From: Prorocentrum cordatum
Taxonomy: Eukaryota > Sar > Dinophyceae > Prorocentrales > Prorocentraceae
DNA: 40,000 nucleotides
Assembly (NCBI GenBank): GCA_963575745.1
Contig: CAUYUJ010000869.1
Location: 92,501 to 132,500, forward strand
Direction of reading: 5' to 3'
Below the pieces are notes generated by a model that did not search any database, was not told the DNA's origin, and saw only the letters and a list, made by a program, of their open reading frames with translations. This document shows, one piece after another, positions 26,594 through 33,477 of this stretch; the stretch's first letter is position 1; each line of letters starts with the position of its first letter. The position numbers and the translations under genes are program-made.

Positions 26594-27871
26594 TCATCGG
26601 GCAGGGGTTAGCAATACCGGTTGGCGTCCGATACCAACCGCATTCGCTGGCCAACTGAGGCGAATAGTAGAAGTGATGGTATCCGCAGAGTCGATCGAAG
26701 ACGGGAAAACGGGCGCGATCTCGGTCGGCCGCCCATCAGCGTAGCTGTGGGTACCAATCAGCTCATGTGTATGCAGGTCTATGGTTACGCGAGTCTGGAC
26801 AGTGTGGGGCGGAGGGCCTCCCGCAGATTCCACGTTGTCCAGGAATGCCTTGGCGCCCGGCGTCACGCAACACCACCGCTCGAGGGGCTCACTCCTTCCG
26901 GCGGCAGCTGCGCACATCCACTGACCCAGCGCCTCTTTGCCTAATAGGGTCAAGTATGGTATCTTGCCCTCAACGGCTAGGTCCACTGTTTGGCCGTTGG
27001 GCAACAGTAGGTAGGGCCATCGGCCAGCTGGCCAAAAGAAACTAAAGCCGTGATCCGTGCACCGCTCTCCTACCGAGATCACGCACGGGGTCTCCGGCAT
27101 GTCTAGAGCGTTGAAACTACCACCCTTAAATTTGGGACACGCGATGCGAACTGAACCGAGGGCCTTGGATTCTCCCCCGGCAGTGTTCAGAGTGATCGAT
27201 TGCGGAAGCTTTCGTATCAATCTCATTGCACCTGCGCTCCTTATATATTTCTCCGCAATTAGGTTGTACCCACACCCGGTATCTATAATGAAGCTCAACG
27301 CCCCCAGATACGCAGCCTCTTTGTCTGTGCATCCAGCAGCAGCTGAGCCGTGTGGGCTTTCTTTCCCCTCGTCACCTTTCAACCAGAGATGCCAGACGTG
27401 ATCTTGCAGGTCTGATGTTCTGATCAAAGCCTCTGCGACAGACGCCCTCGACTGGATCGACATCTGTCGGCGCATCTCTCCTGGGACCCTCCATCTACAC
27501 GTGCTACTCGAAGGCAACTCTTTCAAGTCGTGGCGACGCGCCTTTCTCCAAGTGATAGTCGGCTCCTCAGTGGAGGGGTGAAAACGGACGTGGAGATTGC
27601 ATCGGTTGCTGCCCCGATGTCGCATGCAACTTTTACTGGGGGGGAACGCACCAGTACTTTTTGATCGCGTCCCGAGAAAGAGGGCGCAATAAATTCGCAA
27701 GGACATTGACGAGGCTCTCGACCTGTTTCCTGCCGCCCTGTCGAAAGCCACCTCTGGAGGTATCCCAATAGTCTCCTCCATCGGCGCTAGAGGCAATCGC
27801 CACAAAATTAAGGCTGTTTTGTTTTTGCCCAGGGCGGCCCCGAAATAATGGGGCGGGGCGCGCGACGGCAC
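26594..27871 (-). CDS. Retroviral-type aspartic protease region, 425 aa ORF
   Basis: The protease that would cut the polyprotein. LSFIIDTGCGYNLIAEKYI around residues 193-210 carries the DTG active-site triad after a hydrophobic strand. The conserved strand-flap continuation is visible in SITLNTAGGESKALGSVRIA and PCVISVGERCTDHGFSFFWP. Residues 1-90 are probably out of frame: the overlapping frame covering 27633-27998 has better composition (VESLVNVLANLLRPLSRDAI), so a frameshift lies near 27630-27660. The C-terminal part leads toward RT. The protease class is established by motif; activity is not known. Confidence 0.75.
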   Translation of the reverse strand: MPSRAPPHYFGAALGKNKTALILWRLPLAPMEETIGIPPEVAFDRAAGNRSRASSMSLRIYCALFLGTRSKSTGAFPPSKSCMRHRGSNRCNLHVRFHPSTEEPTITWRKARRHDLKELPSSSTCRWRVPGEMRRQMSIQSRASVAEALIRTSDLQDHVWHLWLKGDEGKESPHGSAAAGCTDKEAAYLGALSFIIDTGCGYNLIAEKYIRSAGAMRLIRKLPQSITLNTAGGESKALGSVRIACPKFKGGSFNALDMPETPCVISVGERCTDHGFSFFWPAGRWPYLLLPNGQTVDLAVEGKIPYLTLLGKEALGQWMCAAAAGRSEPLERWCCVTPGAKAFLDNVESAGGPPPHTVQTRVTIDLHTHELIGTHSYADGRPTEIAPVFPSSIDSADTITSTIRLSWPANAVGIGRQPVLLTPAR

Positions 27872-27998
27872 CCAAGCTGATTGAATCAGTGGGTCTCTTC
27901 CATCCCCCCCGTTTCCTGCTCAACCGACGCAGGCTTCGCCACGTCTGTCGGACGAGGACGACCAGAAATAATACCATTATCACAATTATGTTTGTCAT
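27633..27998 (-). CDS. Segment between the zinc-finger and protease ORFs, 121 aa
   Basis: Begins with a hydrophobic stretch (IIVIMVLFLVVLVRQTW, residues 4-20) that could be a membrane helix, followed by a basic region. The part from SLNFVAIASSADGGDYW to VESLVNVLANLLRPLSRDAI has normal globular composition. It overlaps the protease ORF, whose own N-terminus is poorly composed, so this is likely the true upstream reading of the polyprotein. No domain is recognised. Confidence 0.4.
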   Translation of the reverse strand: MTNIIVIMVLFLVVLVRQTWRSLRRLSRKRGGWKRPTDSISLGAVARPAPLFRGRPGQKQNSLNFVAIASSADGGDYWDTSRGGFRQGGRKQVESLVNVLANLLRPLSRDAIKKYWCVPPQ

Positions 27999-28076
27999 TC
28001 CTCAAGCACTGACGGCTGAGCCGCCAATGTGGAACCACTGTCACGTAATTGGATGACCTGGGGTGGTCTTGGCGAA

Positions 28077-28961
28077 CTAGCATTCCTTCCCGCGTGAGCA
28101 CTTTCCCGTATCTCTGTGAGAGCGACAGACCATATCTTTGCCTTTGCCACCGCCTTTATTATTCCCTCCATCCTTTTTGCGTTTGTCGGAATCAGCGCTA
28201 GTGGCTCGCGAGCCACCATTACTTCCCGTCGAAGAGATATTGGCAGCAGCAGCATTGGCCTGTTTGGATGTACGCTCATATCCCAAAGATTGTCCAGCGT
28301 CAAGTTTCGCTTGTTCCCATTTGTCACGCTTCAGCTTTTCAGCGTCGGTGAGTTTTCTATGGTCCTTGTGGCATCCGTCCTCGGGTCCTCGACAATTCGT
28401 GTGGTCTCGGGAGTATGCGTAACACGGAATATTATTGTCTTTCCCACGTGACTGACTTCTATTCTTCTGCTGCCCTCCTTTCCCTCGGTTCCCAGTCGGG
28501 GTCTGGGATCGCCCCTGCCCCTTTCGGCTCCTGTCCTTCGATCTGCCTCTCGGGTTCTTATCCTGGGCAGGGGCGGCACTGGGCTTTCGTCCCGCACTCG
28601 GCTGTGCCGGCGCGGCGTTCTTGGGCTTCTCGCGATTGAAGGGGCAGCCTTTTCCTGCGCACGGGCAAGTTTCGCATTTAGTAACGTATCTGCAGGTGGT
28701 TTCACCTTTGGTTTTCCCTCTTTTCATGACGTCCGAGGATTGCCCCAACTTAGTGGCAATCTCTACCGGGGCGGCTTTGTTGCCTGCATTCCTCCGATTG
28801 CCGTTGCCTCCGCCGAATCGTGCTTGTCGGGCACGTTGGTTTAAGGTTCCCTCATGCACGCTGATATTCCATTCTTCTTTTTCTCGCAACATGATTTCTT
28901 CAATCTGCCGCATTAGCCACTCGTAAGTTTTGGCACCTTGCCCCGGCCTGTCTCTTGACAA
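28077..28961 (-). CDS. Zinc-finger nucleocapsid-like ORF, 294 aa
   Basis: A basic, Lys/Arg/Gly/Gln-rich protein with Cys/His clusters: CRYVTKCETCPCAGKGC (about residues 90-106), CYAYSRDHTNCRGPEDGC followed by HKDH (about 180-200, a C-x9-C-x6-C-x3-H finger), and a third, CRSHRDTGKCSRGKEC, at the very C-terminus. There a TAG stop removes the expected final His. It probably binds the element RNA. The N-terminal part (TYEWLMRQIEEIMLREKEEW) is helical. Upstream, the same frame runs through a TAG to RFLEQCRKPNTLDFGCKL, which would connect it to the Gag ORF after one frameshift. Confidence 0.65.
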   Translation of the reverse strand: MSRDRPGQGAKTYEWLMRQIEEIMLREKEEWNISVHEGTLNQRARQARFGGGNGNRRNAGNKAAPVEIATKLGQSSDVMKRGKTKGETTCRYVTKCETCPCAGKGCPFNREKPKNAAPAQPSAGRKPSAAPAQDKNPRGRSKDRSRKGQGRSQTPTGNRGKGGQQKNRSQSRGKDNNIPCYAYSRDHTNCRGPEDGCHKDHRKLTDAEKLKRDKWEQAKLDAGQSLGYERTSKQANAAAANISSTGSNGGSRATSADSDKRKKDGGNNKGGGKGKDMVCRSHRDTGKCSRGKEC

Positions 28962-29010
28962 GTCCTATAACTTACATCCAAAATCCAGTGTGTTCGGCTT
29001 TCTGCATTGC

Positions 29011-30474
29011 TCAAGAAAGCGCGCATGAATCGAGGCCCATCTCATCGGACGGAGGCTTTGCGCCATAAAGCTGTTGATATACGTCTGTCCATTCATTGTA
29101 GAAGTGGTACAGGTCAGCGTCAGGCTTGTGCGGGTCTATCTTTACTTTAAAGAGGCCACGCGACATGCGATGTTGTCCCAACTCCGACCTTACCGAACAC
29201 CAGTGACAAATCGCCCGCACCATCTCGCGTCCAGTCATGAGCCTTCCTTCGGCCTGAGCGCTGAATTCCATGCGAGAAACCTGTTGAGGGAAATGAGTAT
29301 GATGAGGAGGCTGGTATCGGCTCTTTCGCATCTTGTTGCACTTCTCGATAAGATTCGTTGCGATCATAAGGTCGAGACGCTGGAATCGCCCGGCTTCCTT
29401 GAGTTGCTCATCCTCCACGGCTGGGCCCATAGCCTCGGCAATCCAGTGCTGCGCAGCCTGGCTCTCGGGCGATGACCCAGCGATGGCGCGTATTGCGCGC
29501 ATCTTCCACTCGCGAATGCTCGTAACATCGGGGATGTCCAACAAATCAATTTTCTGATTGTTACCGACCTGTCTCCACTGATCCAAAGGCGTGTTCTCGT
29601 CAATTACTATCGAGTCGTGCGGTCCGCCCCCGCCATCAGAGGGGTCTGACCCTCCTGGACTCCCTGGAGGCGATCTTCGCGGTCCTCTGCTGCGATCATC
29701 TTCGCGTGAAGATACGATCTCAGTGTTGGGAGCGTCGCTCTTGTCATCATCTTCTCCGCCCTGTCCTGCATTGCCGGACGACTTAGTCGCCGTCGTTCCC
29801 TGAGGAACCCATCCGTAGGTTGTGCGGAGGTTGGCAAGGGTGTTATTTTCATTAGATCCAGTTAGCCTCATCCCAGCAGGGGGCCCACTATCAGCGGTAC
29901 TCGGCTTAGCCGGACCTTCAAGGGCAGGTCCTGGGACAGAATGATGTCGTCGCAACAGCGGCCTCAAGGGGGGCTCTTGCGAAAGCAACGGAAATCCGAA
30001 CGACTTCGATGTGAGTCCGACTTCACGTTTTGTTTCAGTGCACGGATTCGGGTCGGCGATGATAGCCTTAAGGCTCATCATTCCTATCTCTCTGTCAGCC
30101 GCGTTCGATGCAATCATTTCTTCTCGCATGTTAGCGGCTGACCTTTCACTCTTCCCCAGGTCGCATCTAGAGCATCTCCTCGCACTCGCATCGATATGAT
30201 CGCTGCAAGCCGGGCTGCCGCATCCGACGCAGTTGTCTGTCTTCGGTCGACAGCAAACGACACCAAACTGGTCCACGGGAAGCGTGTTTCCATTCCCATC
30301 GGGAGGAGGGCGCATGGCACCTCCTACCAGCATGGTCGATGCTCCCGCATTTGCCACGGTCGCCTGGTCGAACCGCGTATGGGCAGGCGCGATGCTCGAC
30401 GACTGAGCCGTCGAAAATTGGTGCATGTTCGACCCGAACGGCTTAGCCGGCGAGTATTTATTGTCGCTCGACAT
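29011..30474 (-). CDS. Gag-like ORF, 487 aa
   Basis: A Cys cluster at about residues 73-103 (CCRPKTDNCVGCGSPACSDH then RRCSRCDLGKSER) suggests a zinc-binding domain. The middle is Ser/Gly/Asp-rich and disordered. The C-terminal part is helical and Gag-like (VTSIREWKMRAIRAIAGSSP, LDLMIATNLIEKCNKMRKSR, LYHFYNEWTDVYQQLYG). The frame is open upstream of the ATG to 30582 (QAVAAKINNQTNLYIEELKS), without a start codon, so the true N-terminus is probably upstream by frameshifting. The end runs into the zinc-finger ORF after another frame change. By position, between the first ORF and the zinc-finger and protease ORFs, it should contain the capsid. Confidence 0.6.
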   Translation of the reverse strand: MSSDNKYSPAKPFGSNMHQFSTAQSSSIAPAHTRFDQATVANAGASTMLVGGAMRPPPDGNGNTLPVDQFGVVCCRPKTDNCVGCGSPACSDHIDASARRCSRCDLGKSERSAANMREEMIASNAADREIGMMSLKAIIADPNPCTETKREVGLTSKSFGFPLLSQEPPLRPLLRRHHSVPGPALEGPAKPSTADSGPPAGMRLTGSNENNTLANLRTTYGWVPQGTTATKSSGNAGQGGEDDDKSDAPNTEIVSSREDDRSRGPRRSPPGSPGGSDPSDGGGGPHDSIVIDENTPLDQWRQVGNNQKIDLLDIPDVTSIREWKMRAIRAIAGSSPESQAAQHWIAEAMGPAVEDEQLKEAGRFQRLDLMIATNLIEKCNKMRKSRYQPPHHTHFPQQVSRMEFSAQAEGRLMTGREMVRAICHWCSVRSELGQHRMSRGLFKVKIDPHKPDADLYHFYNEWTDVYQQLYGAKPPSDEMGLDSCALS

Positions 30475-30574
30475 TATACGTTGAAGAGACGATCTGGCTT
30501 CCTCATGCGACTTAAGCTCTTCTATATAGAGGTTTGTCTGGTTGTTTATCTTCGCAGCTACAGCTTGGGTGTTG

Positions 30575-30727
30575 TCACGCTTTCAGCCCGGCGGCTTTGA
30601 GCTCTTCTTGTAATCCCGGTTTTTCTCGTTCCGCCACAGCTGTCGCGATTTGTTATCCTTCTATCTTGGCCACCGCAACAGCAGCGGCAACCTTGTGAGC
30701 GTCCACAGATTCTTCGTTCGCCATCAT
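30575..30727 (-). pseudogene. Small coiled-coil-like reading frame between the two Gag ORFs
   Basis: The ATG at 30727 overlaps the TGA of the 585-aa ORF (ATGA). It reads MANEESVDAHKVAAAVAVAK and then stops at a TAA (30653-30655). The same frame continues as QIATAVAEREKPGLQEELKA to a TGA at 30575-30577. There, a one-base forward shift would enter the upstream extension of the 487-aa ORF. The helical repeat pattern across the TAA suggests an originally continuous segment. Whether translation ever reads through is unknown. Confidence 0.4.
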
Positions 30728-31375
30728 GACAGTCCGAATTCTCTGAATTTGTCTTCTGCTTCCCTCTCCACTTGCCATGTCACGGCCTCAGTCTGGTTGT
30801 ACCGGTGTCCTATAAGCGTTTTTTCACGCTCTCTAGCGGCCATGGCTAGGGCGATCCGTTCAGCCTCAAACGTTTTCCTGGCTTCGATCACTGATTCAAT
30901 TAATTCCCCCCTGTCCATCCGAGCTCTTTCAGCCAGATTCGCCTCAGTAGTCAGAAGCTCTCTCTGAGTGTTAGCCTCTGCCAGCCTGGCCTGGTCTTGG
31001 ATAGACTGCAAGAAGAGATACGTGCAGTTGTGTTCGTCCATTGGGTAGCACTCCGCGCATAGCCATTGCATGTTACACTTGTTGCAAACGTCCGAGCAGT
31101 TCCTGCACACTGGGTTCCTACATGCACCTTCGGGCTTGTTGGCCTTTCCTGGGCATCTGTTCTCCGCCTGAGGCGCACAGCCAGGATTCGGGTTCCAACA
31201 TACCTCCATCATAGAGACTGTACTGTTGCTTCTAGAGGTAGACCTCGCCCCTGACCTTGGTATTTTGGGTCTTCCCCTGCTCGAAGCGTTCGATCTTGGG
31301 CGAGCAACAGTACTTTCTGGTGGTTTGGGCGCATCTAGGAGCTCCTCATCCTTCTCGTCTCGGTTGATTAGCTGA

Positions 31376-31423
<48 letters not shown>

Positions 31424-32481
31424 CCGACCATTTCTTCGTCCTCAACAACAGCCGGAATGGTGGGTTGCCAGTCGCCTAAGGTGGTGGCGCCACGGAAGAA
31501 GCCTTCTTTTAATGGCGAAACGTTTAGCTCATAGTCCTCATTCCGTTGTTTCTTGAGGTTAGGCGCAGGCGTTCGCCTGGTGGACCCCCTCTCAGGCTTC
31601 GTTTGAGTCTCCGCCCTGTCCGCCTGAGGCGTCAGGATACTAGCGTCTTCATCGGATCCATCTGGAGACCAGCTTTTGTCACGAGCAGGGATGTCCTCAT
31701 CCAACATCGCGGACAACGCTCGGCTCAGGGAAATATCATTGTTGATACTATCAAGATTTTCTTCCACGGAGTAGATTTCGTGATCTTTGTCAATTGGATC
31801 GTCGCTATCCTGACCGAATTGTCCGTCAAGTGCTATAGGGATTGGGGCAATAATGTGCGTACCCACCCAATCTACGGGGATGTTAGGATACGCGCTCGGC
31901 TTCCCTTGGGCTTCTCCTGGCCGGCTGGCTTCGCCAGCGGCAATGGCGGTAGTCTGTGGAGCATTCTGAATGGGACTTATCGACTCCGTCGAGTTGGCAC
32001 TTAACCTGGAAGAGAATGCACCTCTTCTGGGCCTCGGCGTGACGCCTTCTCGCCCGTGAGGGTCAGGGGTTTGCTCACGATCACCTATCGGAGCCCCTAC
32101 TGTGGGCATGTCTACCGACATTTCGGTTATCCCATCAGTATTTCTCCCCCTGGTGACCCTATCGGCGATTGTCGAAAGAGGGATTCGGTCTTGAATAGGA
32201 CCGATTGTTTCTGTTTCGTGTCCATCATGTTGTCCAACGCGCCAATCTGCGCGTTTCGAGATATTAGACACGATGTTAGTCTTATCATAGCTCTCTCCCG
32301 CAGCGACTGAATCGCGGGGCACGACTTGAATATCCCCTTTTGTATCTGATGGCCCCGCGTCGACTGAGTCGCGCGTTTCGGCTGATAACCAGTCTTTCCT
32401 CTGAGAATCGGGGTAAGATGACAAAGGAAATAATATCTCATGTTCACTTTGCTCAGGGAGAGCGGAGGCGAGATGAGACAT
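30724..32481 (-). CDS. First ORF, starts inside the 5' LTR, 585 aa, Cys-rich domain
   Basis: The ATG lies within the 5' LTR. Codons 1-30 are LTR-encoded (MSHLASALPEQSEHEILFPL), and the frame crosses the LTR end and primer-binding site as RKDWLS. Residues 30-350 are polar and probably disordered. A (Tyr-Ile)n stretch at about 355-368 is encoded by a TA microsatellite. A Cys/His-rich domain at about 428-486 (GCAPQAENRCPGKANKPEGA, CRNPVCRNCSDVCNKC, LCAECYPMDEHNC) looks like a multi-zinc fold. The C-terminal 100 residues are a charged helix (TQRELLTTEANLAERARMDR). By position it is the first Gag-like product; homology is unrecognised. Confidence 0.6.
31377..31420. repeat. TA dinucleotide microsatellite within the first ORF
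   Basis: About 21 uninterrupted TA units lie inside the 585-aa ORF and encode alternating Tyr and Ile. Length changes that are not multiples of 6 bp would break or alter the frame. Confidence 0.95.
32380..32391 (-). promoter_or_regulatory. Primer-binding site, TGGTTATCAGCC
   Basis: On the minus strand TGGTTATCAG begins at the base immediately following the 5' LTR. TGG matches the CCA end of a tRNA, and the following bases resemble, with one extra T, the TGGTATCAG primer site complementary to initiator tRNA-Met that copia elements often use. The match is imperfect, so the exact tRNA is not certain. The site is also coding (Trp-Leu-Ser). Confidence 0.7.
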
Positions 32482-32733
32482 TGATCAGACAGATACCCGT
32501 TAAGCTAAACCACTCGATCAGGAATAGGAAGGGAGGAGGAAGGCCGAGGACGGACGACGACGGATCGCCCGCGCCCCCCAGCGCGTTCCTCTTCTCTCCT
32601 GCCAGCCGGGTTCGGCTGGTTTGAGCAGTAACACAGCTGCAGAAACGCAGCGTCAGTACACGCGGACAGTTCGTTGCATGCAATCTAAGTTATCTTCTAA
32701 TTGAGTATTAGGCGGAGAGGAGCATATTTACTC
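32392..32733 (-). repeat. 5' LTR, 342 bp
   Basis: Partner of 10237-10578, same length, 11 substitutions. As the 5' LTR it should hold the promoter; I see only an A/T-rich start (GAGTAAATATGC) and no clear TATA box. The last third is coding: the first ORF begins at 32481. The inverted repeat CAGCCGGGTTCGGCTG is present with one loop substitution relative to the 3' LTR. Confidence 0.95.
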
Positions 32734-32738
32734 ATCAA
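32734..32738. repeat. Target-site duplication ATCAA, right copy
   Basis: The second copy of ATCAA, directly outside the 5' LTR. The host ORF resumes here in its original phase. Confidence 0.9.
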
Positions 32739-32967
32739 AGAAGACCGCAACAAAAGTAAGGGGAAAGAGAAAGCATCAAGCAAAGGCAAACCGCAAGCAC
32801 ACGACGTCGATTTCTTCAACCTGGCGGATCCCGACAAGGCGCAAAAAAAACAACAAACAAGTGGCAACAATGAAGATCCAGTAGGGAAACGGCCAACCCC
32901 TGGTAGAGGCCAGTGGCACAATGCGATAACAACTACGAGAATCGACCACAAGGGCACGAGCACGTGA
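32739..32967 (+). pseudogene. Interrupted ORF, part after the insertion
   Basis: In the phase set by the target duplication the reading continues KEDRNKSKGKEKASSKGKPQ, then HDVDFFNLADPDKAQKKQQ, to a TGA at 32965-32967. It is Lys/Gln/Ser-rich, like the end of the left part. Another frame (about 32913-33230) continues with similar Lys/Gln-rich composition (GQGLGQETRKEAGQNQKVES), so the gene may have extended further before a frameshift. No recognised domain. Confidence 0.5.
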
Positions 32968-33252
32968 AAAGGCCCCAGGGGCCAGCCCAAGGGCAAGGGC
33001 TAGGGCAAGAAACAAGAAAGGAGGCCGGCCAGAACCAAAAGGTGGAAAGTACAAACGCAAAGCGAAGACGGGATGTAAAGGCGCGAGCAAGGGCAGGTCC
33101 GCAAAGCATTCTGAAGCTTATGCAGGGGCATGGGCAGCATGGAATTGAGCAGTCTGTCGCAGCCAAATCTGCCTGCAAACCACGTGCATGTGTACAAATA
33201 TGGCCGCTGAGCGGAGCATCCGAAACCAGGCATGTGTCATTGGCCCGTGCTG
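32968..33252. other. Possible frameshifted continuation of the split ORF
   Basis: A plus-strand frame from 32913 stays open to the foldback element. It is Lys/Gln/Arg-rich up to about 33110 (RRRDVKARARAGPQSILKLM) and unremarkable afterwards. No other structure seen. Confidence 0.3.
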
Positions 33253-33477
33253 TTATTGCTGGGTGGTTCTCAGTGTACTCAGAATTTCTGAATAAGCGTC
33301 GGGGGAGGGCGTCACCCCCGCCAGCAACCTCACATCGACCCCCGTCGCGGGCAGCCACCGCGCGCAGAAGGCGCTCCGACCCCCGTCGCGGCGCGACGAC
33401 GAGGCGAGGTTGACCCCGTCGGGGGGGGGTCCCCCCCACGCTTATCAAGAAACCCAGAGTAAACAGATCTGCAATAA
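33253..33477. mobile_element. Foldback/MITE-like element, about 225 bp
   Basis: Terminal inverted repeats start TTATTGC (33253) and end GCAATAA (33477). The arms stay similar over about 45 bp, up to TTTCTGAATAAGCGTCGGGGG on the left versus TTTCTTGATAAGCGTGGGGGG on the right (reverse complement). The centre is GC-rich and holds two copies of CGACCCCCGTCGCGG (33336 and 33377). It has no coding capacity and no clear target duplication. It resembles a non-autonomous DNA transposon or a large hairpin repeat. Confidence 0.7.

Larger units (their letters stand above)
10762..32371. repeat. Dispersed CGGCTNAGCCG palindromes within the LTR element
   Basis: Perfect CGGCTNAGCCG at 10762, 11384, 14036, 16809, 18027, 19487, 19607, 20060, 21739, 22469, 22499, 28013, 29902 and 30439. 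Perfect paired variants: CGACTNAGTCG at 25077, 29779 and 32361, and TGGCTTAGCCA at 15432. Copies with one mismatch at 17298, 21286, 30400 and 32304; a shorter GGCTAAGCC at 21327. Almost all lie in ORFs, usually in Ala/Pro/Ser/Gly linkers, in more than one reading frame. Confidence 0.9.
10237..32733 (-). mobile_element. Giant Ty1/copia-like LTR retrotransposon, 22.5 kb
   Basis: Bounded by 342-bp LTRs and a 5-bp ATCAA duplication, transcribed leftward. Order: 5' LTR, primer-binding site, Gag-like ORFs with Cys clusters, zinc-finger ORF, aspartic protease, copia-type RT with YVDD, Ty1-type RNase H, about 10 kb of additional ORFs, spacer, 317-aa ORF, 3' untranslated region, 3' LTR. Typical copia elements are 5-9 kb, so this one is two to four times longer. 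No integrase is seen between protease and RT. Stops and frameshifts interrupt most junctions, so the copy is probably not autonomous as it stands. The interior is less GC-rich than the left flank. Confidence 0.92.

Noticed and set aside
27930-27990. Envelope-like transmembrane protein from the hydrophobic stretch at the start of the 121-aa ORF
   Set aside because: A single 17-residue hydrophobic run in a frame of uncertain status between zinc-finger and protease ORFs; no signal peptide, and no other envelope features in the element.
10237-32733. Interpretation as an integrated DNA virus because of size and many ORFs
   Set aside because: LTRs, primer-binding site, protease, RT, RNase H and a 5-bp duplication define an LTR retrotransposon; no capsid, polymerase B or packaging ATPase motif was seen.
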